A stretch of DNA of 64,000 nt, taken from assembly GCA_038049695.1 (NCBI GenBank), contig CP142457.1, positions 62,988,501-63,052,500 on the forward strand, given 5' to 3'. Position 1 is the first letter of the stretch. Each line of letters starts with the position of its first letter. The position numbers and the translations under genes were made by a program. Positions 48,487-60,406 of the stretch are shown piece by piece. The notes under the pieces are model-generated. The model was not told where the DNA came from and made no database searches. It saw only the letters and a program-made list of their open reading frames with translations. The stretch comes from Cinnamomum chago. Taxonomy: Eukaryota > Streptophyta > Magnoliopsida > Laurales > Lauraceae.

Positions 48487-50169
48487 TTACCGCGGTTTTG
48501 CACCACTGCGCTGCCCACTGGTTCTCTTGATAGATTCAATCCTCTGAAGTCTGATTTGCTCCCTAAACTTGGCAATAAATTCATCAGCCTTCTTATCTAC
48601 CTCATTCCCATCAGGCCCTGCATCTACAACAGAAGCAGGGGCAGAGACTTCTCCATCAGAGCTTTCATGGAGTTCGTCACCATCTGAATCTTCAGGCCCA
48701 ACAAAAAACTTCTGAACAGATTCCTTGTTTTGAATTTTTGGTGGAGAGAAACGAACAGAGCGAGCTTGTTTCTCAATGCTAGTTGATAACTGATTAGAAG
48801 CCGTCCTAGTTCCTGTTTTCTCAGCTCCAAAAGCATCTACTTCCTTGGGTCTTCTCCCACCATTCATCTCCACTTCATCCCTGCCTTTCTTTGCCTCCAT
48901 TGTGTATTCACCCCCTCTAATTGTTCGAACAGATTTTCTCACTTCAGGGCGGTTTTTGTTTCTTGTTTCTGATCTCCAAGAATCAATATCCATGTCTTTG
49001 CTATTAGGAAGATCTTCTCTGCTGCTACTCCTGCTCAGATTCCTCACTTCTTTCTTGGAACTTCTCCCCATATCCTTAGCATCCATCGAAAACGCGCCTC
49101 CATCCAGATTTGGACTCACTTCCTTGGGTAGGGATTTCGAACTAATGGGCGGTGGAAGAGGAGGCGGTGGAGGTGGAGGACGCTTGTGAACGCCCTTCTT
49201 CTTCCCCAAATCTTCCCCGATCTTGCCACGCATTTCCGGCGAAAGAGAGGAGGAAGGAGAGAGTTTATTTGGTGAAGGAGAGGGAGACGAATTGGGGTGA
49301 GGCGACCAATGGATTGGAGAATTGGGAGGCGGAGATTCAAACCTGCCGAATTCATATGCAACAGCAGAGCGCGGTAAAGAATAGGATCGATGTATTCCGG
49401 GATCCCTTTCATCGTTGAACTCCATCCTTCCCGACCGCGATCGCCATGGAATCGGGGAAGGAAGAACAACACTCTCCTTCAATTCTCCGATTTCTCCAAC
49501 CCCATTTCTTCGAGGACTATGAGAAAAACCCTCCGAATCCAAACCAGACCCATCTCCCGAATCCTCAATCCCTTCAACCCCATTCATCAGATCAACCTCT
49601 CCCTCGTCCGAAACGCGCGATTTCAAGCTCCTGACAGGCAACAGCAAGGGTTTCTCACTGCTACTGGTCCGGCTAATTCTTCTACGAGTGCCAAGATCGG
49701 AGCTTTCCTTCGCAACCATGACCCTGGGTTCACCTCGAAAGTACTGGGAATTCCAGGTCTGGATCTTGCTCTCGTCCAACACAGATGGGCTTTCGACCTG
49801 ATCTTCGTCGAAAACCGATGACACTTCAAGGATTCTAGCCACGTACGACTGAGCAGTGTCGATTTTGAGCTGGTTCTCCTTCTCGGATTCAATGTTCCGA
49901 CGGCTGAAGAGGCCATAGGAGACGGCGATTCCTACGAAGAGAAGATGGAGAAGCTCCCAGCTTCTGGTGAGGATGGTTTGGTTGATGAATTCAGGGGCTT
50001 GGGAAGGGAAGAGTGGGAGGAGAGCAATGAATATGGCAATGAAAAGGCCTCTGAAGAGGAAATGGGAGGAGAACTTACTTGGGTTTGTCTGCATTTGTGG
50101 GGTTGGACTTGGAGAGCCCATCTCTGCAACTAGTCTTGGGGGACTGTTATAGTAGTCTGGTTCTGCCAT
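48487..50169 (-). CDS. DUF761 domain protein with two N-terminal membrane segments
   Basis: Intronless gene for a 560-residue protein of the plant family with a C-terminal DUF761 motif (often annotated as cotton-fibre expressed or hydroxyproline-rich protein). The ATG at 50169 is followed by a Pro/Ser-rich lead, then hydrophobic segments at about residues 37-54 and 71-88, so the protein is probably membrane-anchored. The middle is long, charged, Ser/Arg-rich and likely disordered, with a KRPPPPPPPLPPP proline run like formin-binding tracts. The last 35 or so residues (KKADEFIAKFREQIRLQR) are the DUF761 signature. Biochemical function is unknown for the family. It ends convergently with the thioesterase gene about 4.7 kb away. 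The 5' leader carries a long GA tract. Confidence 0.88.
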   Translation of the reverse strand: MAEPDYYNSPPRLVAEMGSPSPTPQMQTNPSKFSSHFLFRGLFIAIFIALLPLFPSQAPEFINQTILTRSWELLHLLFVGIAVSYGLFSRRNIESEKENQLKIDTAQSYVARILEVSSVFDEDQVESPSVLDESKIQTWNSQYFRGEPRVMVAKESSDLGTRRRISRTSSSEKPLLLPVRSLKSRVSDEGEVDLMNGVEGIEDSGDGSGLDSEGFSHSPRRNGVGEIGELKESVVLPSPIPWRSRSGRMEFNDERDPGIHRSYSLPRSAVAYEFGRFESPPPNSPIHWSPHPNSSPSPSPNKLSPSSSLSPEMRGKIGEDLGKKKGVHKRPPPPPPPLPPPISSKSLPKEVSPNLDGGAFSMDAKDMGRSSKKEVRNLSRSSSREDLPNSKDMDIDSWRSETRNKNRPEVRKSVRTIRGGEYTMEAKKGRDEVEMNGGRRPKEVDAFGAEKTGTRTASNQLSTSIEKQARSVRFSPPKIQNKESVQKFFVGPEDSDGDELHESSDGEVSAPASVVDAGPDGNEVDKKADEFIAKFREQIRLQRIESIKRTSGQRSGAKPR

Positions 50170-50203
50170 TGAAAGAAGAGAAGAGCAGAAGATATATGTG
50201 ATA

Positions 50204-50206
<3 letters not shown>

Positions 50207-50250
<44 letters not shown>
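50207..50250 (-). repeat. (GA)22 tract in the DUF761 gene leader
   Basis: CT repeat on +, hence GA in the sense of the gene, starting 38 bp upstream of the ATG. GA tracts near plant transcription starts bind GAGA-type BPC factors; a regulatory role here is inference. Confidence 0.8.
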
Positions 50251-50251
<1 letters not shown>

Positions 50252-53200
50252 GTTTCTTTGGTTCAAATGGGAATGACAAATGGGGTTGCAGAGGATGAGG
50301 AGAAGAAGAAGCAGAGAAGACTTAGAGGGTAAGAAAAAGCAGAAGAGAGAAAAGGGAAAGGTTTTGGATGGACATGAGAGAGCAGATTTCAAGCTAGCTT
50401 TTGCTTCTTTTTCACACCGTTAACAGACAAAATGACAGGAACGCCCTTACTACTGACACTGATATCAGCAGCAAAGATGCCTTGCCTAAAACCTTTCTGA
50501 GGCCAAATTGCCACAACCGTAGAGTAGAGAGTAGAGAGTAGAGAAGAGAAGTGAGTCGGTTGGGCGGGCTCGCCTTTCTAGATGACTGTCATTGTCTGTC
50601 TACTGCTTCCGTGATTTGAGCCGTTTCAATTTCATGCGGAAGTGGAAGATTTTTCCAACCGTGAGAATCCGCACGATGTCTATAGTATAGGCCACAGTGT
50701 GGGATTGCATGCACAGAACACAGCACACGGCTTCCAATGGGAGAAAATCTCTCTCGATTTTCTTAAACTGGAAGAGGAAAAACTATTCTAATTCTTCTCT
50801 AAGTAGCTAGCATGACAGTGTTCTCCAGGACCAAAATGTAAGTGCAGTACATTGTTGTGGGTCCTTCATTACTGTTTACACTTGCGGCTGAATTCCCACT
50901 CATCGTTGGATTAAATCTTAAAAAAAAAAAATTATAATTAAGATATCGTTAACTTTAAAGCGGTCAAAAGCAAGGATTATGATAAATTGATTAGAGTGGA
51001 CCTTTCAGTTTGCCTTCTTCCCATTAATAATAATGTTGCAAATAAGTAGGCTCTATAAGTTAAGACCGCATATAAGCCACTCGTAAAATATGAGTACAGA
51101 TTTTTATTTCATAGAAACAAATATACTTTTTCATCCAATCCACATTCATCACCTATAAAAGAACATTAAATAGGTGGCAAATGTGACTCCAAACTAAATA
51201 GAATATTGTCCACATGACTTATAAATAAATATAATTTTTTAAGTGTACCATGCTCCCATGGTCTATCAATGTACTTAAGTTACACTGCTTTGCACCAATG
51301 TGTTCCTAGTCTTGAACATGATCTCTGCCCAAGGCCGAACCAGAGAGGGACTGGGGTGGCCAAATAACATGAGCTTCATCCCCAATGTGTTCTTGGACTT
51401 GGCTATCTCGTGATTCTCTCTCGATTTTATTATGACCCAAATAATCCATTTATCAGGTTTCCATGAGAGAGTTCTTGACAGGGTAAATTGGTCGATAAGA
51501 TAAGTTTGTCATAATTGATAGAGAATATGAAAAATTAGAAGGAAAAGAGAAAAGATAATTTTATGAATTTAGAGTTTTAAGAATCATTGTATTTTTTTTA
51601 CAAGTAATGAACTTAGGCTGTTATAAGATCCACATTTATATTTTATTCAATCAAATCAAATCTATATTACCATCAATCTTTAAAAGGAAGTTAACTTGAG
51701 GGTAACTAACAACCGATGCATCATGATGATGCTTGTCTCGAGAAAGACCTGATTCATTTAAAAAAAAATGATTCTACTTTTTACTTGATTTAAGATTTTA
51801 TTTTGTCAAAAGATTACTTAAATTGTCTGTCTTATTAAAGGGTGATTGATACTGTTAATTTGGTAGGTTATCACGTCACATTCATCATCATCAGGACTGC
51901 AAATTGAGAAATGACATTAATAAATGCTCTATTCAATAAATGCAAAGTGAGTTTCCTAATTACCCTAGATAATACCATGAAAGTGTTCTTGGTGACCAAC
52001 CTAGATAAGAATCTAACATGTATCAAGCATTAGAATATCAGATCAATGGAAGTTGCCAGCGGTCTGATCTATCTCACCTGAAATGGACTGTCAAATTAGA
52101 AACTCCTTTTTGATACAACCCACTTTTTACATTATGGCCTTCGGTTTTTTAAAAAACTTATTTAACCTCAGCCAATGGGGCTGAGAGAGTCTGATACATA
52201 CCTACGAGAAAGCCTGCATATACAAGGAGAGAATCCACTCACATGACAAAGAGTGCGCACATGGGAAAGAGCTTGTCTTAGATAGTTGGGTGAGAGATGG
52301 GGTTTCTAATCAAGTGACTTCTAGTTCTCGCGGCCTTGAATTTTAAAGCCCATGACCATGAGTCTACATTGAAGGTTCTTTTTTCTAAAGAAGGTTTCTT
52401 AATTTCAAGTAAAGGAAAACTACATCAGGTCATTCTTACAGTAACTGCTAAACACCTAGCTTCCTATTAATCAAGATCCAGAAATTTGTGTCTCCCATCC
52501 ATCACAGGATTACTACTGTTGCCTGCTGCATACTCTGTTCTTCACAGGCCCTTTCCTCCTCTCTAGTTTATTTGCAGCTGCATGCTAAAAATGTCCATTT
52601 ATATAACATCACCCTTCTCCATCTTCCCTTACAAATTTCTTTAATGAAGATGGAAGATATGAATTATATTTGGTAAACATCCGGTCTGATATTTAAATTT
52701 TTTGTCCTTGATGCAGTGGATCCAATCATGAGATTATGTGATATTTTAAGAAACTTCTTGTTACATTTCTTACATTTTATATAAAAGTGGAATGAATCTA
52801 ATAATTAGAAAAAAGGGTAAAGAGTAACCAGTAAGCAATAATCATATATTAAATGATCATCAATTTTCTAGCCTTCCATGATAAATAATTCTCCGCCCAC
52901 ATATGAAAGTAAATCTCATTTAACATGGGAAATATTTGGTTATCCCACCAACCATTCCCTTACTCCTTGCATATTAAAACTTATCTAACACCACACTATG
53001 GTCCTCCCATATTTTTTACTATATGAAACGAAATTGGCAAAATATTTCCCAGGATTTCTTTGGATAAAGATTTAATTTTTATGCTATGTGCAAACTCATC
53101 TTTATATGTACCCAAAAAAAAAAAAAAAAAAGCTTCAATCCCCACTTCTCTGTTATGAGAAAGGAATTTCCACGGAAATGAGGAAAATTCTTAAGCGCAT

Positions 53201-53634
53201 GTTGGTATAATCGCTTTTTCATGGATATGGTAAGGAAAGCTGAGGCAATTTCCGACTACATGCCTTTTCATTGTTTGGTGTGAATGTTATTTTACACGGA
53301 AAACATAAAAAAGAGTTCAGTTTTATAAAATTTTATGAAAAAATGTTTTTGAAAGAGGGTGAAACGTGTATTCATGTTGGAGAAACGCAAATGTCCTCTA
53401 ACATCCATTTTTGCAAATACTATTCGAGGGCACATTTATTTACATTAATGGAAAATCAGCTGCACCAAAATGTGAAAAAAAATAAAAGGGTAAAACAATT
53501 GGGTTTTCATAGCTTTTTCCGAGGAAACATGGCCGCATGTAAACAGTTTCCTGGACTTCTTTCTTATTTTTTTTTTTGTTCACAGGAAAAAGTTGCTGCT
53601 TTAACTAATAAAAATAAAAAAGTCTCCTTGGACC

Positions 53635-53670
53635 GATTATGGGACCGAACCATGGCCCGGTCCCATAATC
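53635..53670. repeat. perfect inverted repeat, 13-bp arms
   Basis: GATTATGGGACCG (53635-53647) and CGGTCCCATAATC (53658-53670) are exact reverse complements around a 10-base spacer. A partial third copy CCCATAATCGATCC follows near 53689. No gene or terminator context. Confidence 0.9.
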
Positions 53671-55056
53671 GCCACAGGATCCCAGGAGTCCCATAATCGA
53701 TCCACATAGCACTGCTGAATAAAAATCTGCACCCCTAACATTAACATCTGATGTTACCCCCCAACAACAACGGTTACATCGTGGGCCACAAAATGAACAG
53801 GGGTATTACTGTGATTTTGAGCAATACCTAGGGCGAATAGTCCGTATGGATGCGGTTGAGATTCTTCTTTTGGGTCGCGTACGCTTGCTTTTCTTTCTGA
53901 TTTCTCAATATATAAAAATTGCGTGCTTGACACAGCGTCCTTCCCCACTTTCTAGTTTCTGGTTAGTGGATTATGAAAGTGTCCATGTTCGATGCTCGTC
54001 AGGACCAAGCAATTATTAAAAACTTGTTTTCTTGCATTAATCCAGTTTTTCTTTTAGCAACGAGGGTATTGGACTCTTAGAGAACTAACTATTCATGTTT
54101 GTGTAACACTTTTCTGCACAAAAGTAGATGATTTTCTGTAAAAAAACTAATTTTTCACGTGCGGAGAAGATAAATTTCGTGAAAACACTTTTCTTCCTAA
54201 TCAGTATTTTCCTTCTAAATGTTAGAATTGAATTTTCTATAAGGGTATGGAAGTTCCATTTCCTCGGAAAACTCTTCACTCCTATATAATCTCATTTCAT
54301 CACTCTCTTAGTAGGTTTGCTCCTCTCCCTCTCTCCCTCTTTCTCTCACCTCCCCTGTGTCCAACGTCCAACCCCAACCACCTTGCTCTCTCACCCTCTT
54401 TCCATGAAACCAGGTCCTAACTCCAGCCATCCTGCTCTATCATCCTCACCCTGCTCTATCACTTCCCATGTGACCAGGTCCCAACCCCAGCCACCTAGCC
54501 ACCTCGCTCCCCCTCCCACTCTCGAAACCCTCCCAAACCCCACGCCACCCAGCCATCCCCCCTCCTCTGTTATAAGTCCTAAACCACCCCATTCTCCCAA
54601 CCCCCACTCGACCCACCCCTCCTCTATTGCATTCTGCATCCCAACCCAATCCTTTTTTCTTTCTTTTTTTTGCTTTTTTTATGGATAATTTAATTATATA
54701 TCGATTCTGTTATTTTTCGCAGAAAATTATTGCACCAAACTGAAAATTTTGATTTTCAAGAAGGGATCCACAACCGCACCAAACAACATTAACACCAATT
54801 CAGCGAAGGAAAAAAATCCACACCAAACATGAATTTCTAAATTTCACTTAAATCATTTTTTGAGATTTTCATTTATATGGAATTTGCGGGAGAGTGGCAG
54901 TTTTCCCTTTCCACGGAAAAGATGTGAACACAAACGTGCCCAAAATCTCAGGGCTTTTACGTGGATAAGTTGCCACAAGAAAAGAGCATGAGTTGGAAAT
55001 TGCAACCTCTGATTTTTGAGCCGTGGTTCTAACCAACATTGATACCCCTTAGAGTT

Positions 55057-55190
55057 CCTCATACTATAAATAAAAATATCCTCTGTGATTATATATAGAA
55101 GGGTGATGTTCGATGCTCTTGAGGACCACGCAATTATTAAAAAAAAAATATTTCCTCATACTATAAATAAAAATATTCTCTGAGATTATC
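55057..55190. repeat. tandem duplication, about 97-bp unit
   Basis: CCTCATACTATAAATAAAAA starts at 55057 and again at 55154. The first unit also holds GATGTTCGATGCTCTTGAGG, which has a diverged copy near 53984. Confidence 0.85.
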
Positions 55191-56956
55191 CTGCTGCTAC
55201 TACTCGATCGTGCCAATGGATCGGACGCAGTTGGTCTTATGCATGCAATGCTAAAGTGTATAAAGACAGCAGCCTAAGCAGTGATCTATGACCCACTTTT
55301 ACTCATTTTATTCTCACATGACAATGTGTGATAAGTTGATAATGAATGTCACCATATCATTCACTGCCACAGACATTTTTTGAAAAGGGACCGAACCAGT
55401 TCCAACGCGGTTCGATTTGAACCTGTGCCTTCTATATATGATTCGGTTCGACCAAATCACATTAACTATGATGGACAAAAAAAGGAAAAATCTAATACAA
55501 TCGACGGAGAATCTTAATCAAAACAAATATTCAAGAACGGGAAAAAAGAAAAGGTTAAAAAGAACCCTTACGTTTTGGCCCATTTACCTGGTTTTGATAA
55601 TCTCCATTCTATCTGTCATTCGTCCAAGTCTTTCGGCTTATAAAGATAAGGATTAAACCAGTACCCCGTGCATGGAGGAGGCAGGAACTTTATCGCGCTA
55701 GATCTCTGATTTTTGGAATATTAGTCTTATTAGCCTTCTGGCTTTAGTTTTATATTTACAAACCTTTCATTTTTCTATGGATCCAACTGAGTTGGAATCT
55801 CTCTCCAACTTATGTGACGGTAATTATTAAGGGTAAATCAGAATCCAACATTCTACTTTTCCGCCGTAAAAACTCAAATTCATGCACTCTCACGTCGATA
55901 TATATCCATGACCTGCTGATCTATAGCTATAGCGGGTATAAATCCAACAATAGTTTGTAAATAAGATAGCAAAAGTTACTTCCATACTCAAATGGCACCC
56001 TTTGACTAATTGGATAGACGGATATCTATGGACAACTCCAAGTGTATATTGGAGTAGGATGCAATGTTAGAGAGAATGAGCTGGCTGCTATACAACAAAC
56101 ATGTTGGGCTGGCTAAGGGGTCTGCCTGAAATCCTGACTCAGGAGTGCCGACCCCAAAAGGGGAGGGGGGTGCGTGTTGGCCGCTTGACTCATTTACGCT
56201 GTTGGGCGGGAATTGAGTCTAAAGATAAAAGGACTAAAAAAATGTAATCAACCACGCTGTAGATATCACATGCCAGTTTATGGATTTCTTGGTCAGTTTT
56301 TGGACCTATTTCAGGTCAGTGATTGGCCCATGTTAATTTTAATTGGACGAACTAAGGCTACAGTGTTCAAAATTGAGTTTTGTTGATTTTGAGATTGTAT
56401 CAAAGTATCAACAATTTTTTCCATGCAATGCGGTTAATTAATGGCGGCGAGAGGTAAGAGGGACTACAACAGGGAATACAGGCACAGTCTACATTGGTTC
56501 AGCTCATTGAGAGTTAGAGCATGTTTGTTTTCGTGTAATTGAATTCCTAGGAATTCGAAATATGCAAGGGTTGACCAGGCCTTTAAGCAACCAAAAGCCA
56601 GGCAAAAGAAAAATAAATGAGGACTCTTACAAGCCCACAGGCCTAAAGTAAAAACACAACTCAGCCCAACACATGATCGCTCATAGACACTAGTCACAAG
56701 AAGTCTGCTTTCCAGAGGCTTCCGCAAGAACACTACGCTACGCAGTGTGCAACGGTTTTAAACTTTCTACCTAGCATTTTGCACTTTCAAGTGTGTAAAG
56801 TAGAAGTTTAGAAGTGGATCTGTTTTTCTAATAGCCATTGTTAAACATACAAGCGTGTAAAGTGGAGCAATCTTTCTACTCTCATTGGAGTATGAGGAAG
56901 GAGAAGTAAAAACAAATCTGAAAAAGGTCGAGATAGAAGTCGATCTCCAGAGATAC

Positions 56957-56961
<5 letters not shown>

Positions 56962-57021
<60 letters not shown>
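56962..57021. repeat. compound TA/GA microsatellite
   Basis: About 14 AT units run directly into about 15 AG units. Confidence 0.95.
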
Positions 57022-57024
<3 letters not shown>

Positions 57025-60000
57025 AGGTTCTAGAGGAATTAAAGTGTCTTAGTCAGGTTACATGAACATTTCATGTAAGTGGCCCCACCATTACCTTTCT
57101 GATCAGATTACCTTACTGATCAGGACACCATATATGCTATCTTACCTGGAAGAAATGAAAATCCAGGTCAGGTAGGAGTCACCAACAGATCAAAATCACA
57201 TGGGTCTCACTACAAATAAAAGGAATTGGCTAAGCTTCATTGGAAAGGGTACTGCACTATTTCAAAACACAAACAAGAAAGAAAAAGAGCAATCCACGTC
57301 TGGGCAGTAGAGAAAAGAAAATAGAAAACAAAGGCACGTATATCCTCATCATTAAGTAGGGTGACAAGGTATCTTTCTTTCATTTGTTTAGTGACCGAAA
57401 GGTTACCTCCCAACAGTCTTTTAACTACAAATAGAACTGATTCTATGCTTTTGGCTAATGTATATATATGCATGGGATGGGATTCGGAGATCTTACATGT
57501 GCGAGTCTTCAGAATGTTTGATAGCCTTTGGACCAAGTTATAGTCCAAACAAGGAAAGGAATTCCTCGGTATGTATGGATCTTGTTATTGGGTTGCCGAT
57601 ACATATCGAAGAGAAGCTCTCTATTCATGGGCAACCAGATTCTTAAGATTGTTGAAGGCATGGCATTCACAATGAAATCTGTTTAAAGAAACTATTAATT
57701 AAAATATGACATGAGAGGGAGTTTCTGTGGCCCATTGAACTACAAATGCAAGAGGATGTTGTTTGCTATCAGATCAAAGTTTATTAAATGGAGGGTAAAA
57801 CTGCACGAGGCATCGCAGTTTTGTGCCCTTGGAATAGGGGGAAGTATCCCTCTTTCATACACAGCTCAGTCAACCTTCAATTTGGTTTAGCTTTAGGATT
57901 CAGTGTGTGATTAACATAATTTTACTCATCATTAATCATACTTTACCAATCACACTATAAATTTTATGGTCGATCTAATGGCCGGGCCAATACCTATTAG
58001 AGTAAAATTTAAGGACATCCCACACTCGGGGATATATTGCATTTTGAGTCCCCAAATTCTTTTTAGCATTCTCAAATGCTAGAATTTATGAATGCCCAAA
58101 ATTTCAGTAGAGGAATGGAGAATCACTATCAGGAATTCTGAAATTCCTAGACAACTGGAATTCATATTAGGAGTTCCAACAAAGAATGAATTAAGCAAAG
58201 GGGCAGAGCGTCATTTCTCTAGAATTTCTGCTGCTAGCACCTGGGGATGTTGAGTAAGACGGACAATGTCTTGATCATTTCAGTTATGAGCAGTAGATTG
58301 TAGGAGTAAGGTGGATGTCGATTTGCTTTTTTTTTTTTTTTCCTGGGCTGAGACCGAAGAGATCCCACACACACGTGGCAAGAAGAAGCCCATAGTGGAA
58401 AGGGTTAGCCCACACATTGAGAAAAGTGGCACACCAAGGATCTATCCCTAGCAGCCACTTAATTGAGTGAGATAAGTTGGCCGTCAGGAGTTGGGAGTGT
58501 TGGACATTGAGTGATATGAACGTAGGGAGTCTTGGACATTGTCTGAGATAGGTTTGATATTGTTGGAGTCTTGACGTTGAACCTGGTTTTGGGAGGTGAG
58601 ATAGGATTACCACTTCTCTACCCTCTTAGAAAGTTTTGTTCTCTTGGACCCATCATATCCACAGGTGGTAAAATTTCACTCTAGTTTCATGTCAGTGACA
58701 TGCAGTTGTATTCTTTTTGAGATATTGATTGACTAAATGGGCAGATTCAAGCCCAACAATTATTTCCCGTGACGAGCTTGGGCCGGATGGTACTGCTTGC
58801 ATTTCAAAAGTTTGGCTAGGCTTGTATATGCCCCAGCCCTGGCCAGGCCCATGAACGCCTCTAATCTCTTCAGCCCTGCAAAATGAGTCGATTCAATGTG
58901 CCATTCTTACTTTTGCTTTTGCGTCCATTCCTCAACTTGTCCACTTTTGGCATTTTATTGCTTTACAATTCAAACCCATGCAACCATGAACACTACTGAC
59001 TAGGCTACAGTGTCCTAAACCTGTAATTAATAGCCGAGCAGCAGCCAGAGAGATCAACTTTGGCGCATTTACTAACCAAGGAAAGCACACTTGCTCAATA
59101 TATTGATTCTTTTTCTTTCTCAATTATTATCTTAATTATGGCATCATCTTCATTTTACAAGAATAATTATTGATAAGTTTTATAAGTCACAGTCTATTAA
59201 TCACTTTGTGCCACCCAATTCCCATATTTGAATATTGCTAGAGAAACATGTTGGGAGTTCAGAATCATATGCAAAAAGATCATGAGAAGTTGTATAATAA
59301 ATTCACATTCTGGGGTTTAAGGCGATAGATCATATAAAACAGAAATGTGTTTGATCACTTGGATTGTGTATGTTCATAAGAGGGCTTGGAATTGGATCAA
59401 ACCCTTTGGGCATTAAAATGGCAACAATCAAACTTCAATTCAGTTATTCAGAGCTTCTTTGGCCCAGGTTTATCAGTTTTGGGCGTTCTTGACACAGGGG
59501 ACTTCTCATCTTTTCAGTATTGAGGTAGGTTTCTGTCAAGAGTCTACCATGGAGCTAGATTTTTTAATTTCTTGATTAAGAGTTTATACACTTTTTTTTT
59601 TTTTTTTTGAACTCATATTATTTTATTTTATTATGGGACGAACTGAAAATCGCAGATCCATTGGACCCAATACCCTACTGAACCTACCAAAAATGTATAT
59701 TAGAACTGTAATTGCTTGTCTAGGATAATTCACAGGCCCACTTCATCTCTCTTAAAGAGAGAAAGGTGACTCGTATCCCAACTTGCAAACTTTGATGCCA
59801 AGCCTACCTGGATATGCGTACAAATAATTGGTAGGATCCTTTTTTTTATCATCAGTTTGGCCCAAATTTTGTGATTAACATTTCAAAGATCTCAAGATTT
59901 GGACACTCAGACAGCCATTATAGTTACAATCATCTAACTATAACCGTGTTTAAATCTGGTATAGGTGTGCATTGCCACGGGTAGTTTTCCATTCCAGCAT

Positions 60001-60406
60001 GAAAGCTTCTAAATGCACACCTTTTTTTTTCTTTGCACACCCCTCTTTCTCTTTACACCCACAATTGAATTTGAATTTTTCAAATTCTTCTTTACACATC
60101 CCCCATAATACCTAAACGAACCTCACCTCAAACTGTCAATCCCACCCCACCCAAACCACCACCGCCCCCTCTGGCAACACTGCTGGAGCGAGAGGGAGGT
60201 GGGAGGGAGTTGGAGGGAGAGAGAGCGACGAAGGGTGGTGCTGATAGGGCAGGACACAGGGAGAGGGACGAAGGTCGGTGCTGCTTAGGCTAGAGAGAAA
60301 CGGGGAAAATGTAGTTTGAGGATTTACTACAATGGTTTATTTGTAATATTTTTTTAAGAAAAAAATGGTGGGGGTGCAAAGAAGGTGTGAGCATTTAGCA
60401 GCTCTC
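60001..60406. mobile_element. MULE-type MITE, 406 bp
   Basis: The ends GAAAGCTTCTAAATGCACAC and, inverted, GAGAGCTGCTAAATGCTCAC are TIRs. They are flanked by TTCCAGCAT (59992-60000) and TTCCTGCAT (60407-60415), an 8-of-9 duplication. The interior has a CACCC-rich half and a GAGGGAG-rich half, as in the MITE at 8470-9196, to which it looks related. Confidence 0.82.

Larger units (their letters stand above)
50251..60000. other. gene-poor intergenic region
   Basis: About 9.7 kb without a recognisable gene. It contains a 13-bp-arm hairpin at 53635-53670, a CT/CCA-rich low-complexity stretch at 54310-54650, a tandem duplication at 55057-55190 with a related piece near 53984-54026, a TA/GA microsatellite at 56962-57021, and a fragment near 58845-58866 similar to hAT MITE ends (GGCCCATGAACGCCTCTAA). 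Peptide-like open frames here are short and lack homology I recognise. Confidence 0.45.

Noticed and set aside
48845..50152. Several long open frames antisense or out of frame within the DUF761 gene
   Set aside because: Shadows of one long GC-rich coding sequence; none has an independent domain.
54310..54650. Open frame rich in Pro/Ser (about 120 codons)
   Set aside because: Derived from CCACC- and CT-rich low-complexity DNA, with no conserved motif.
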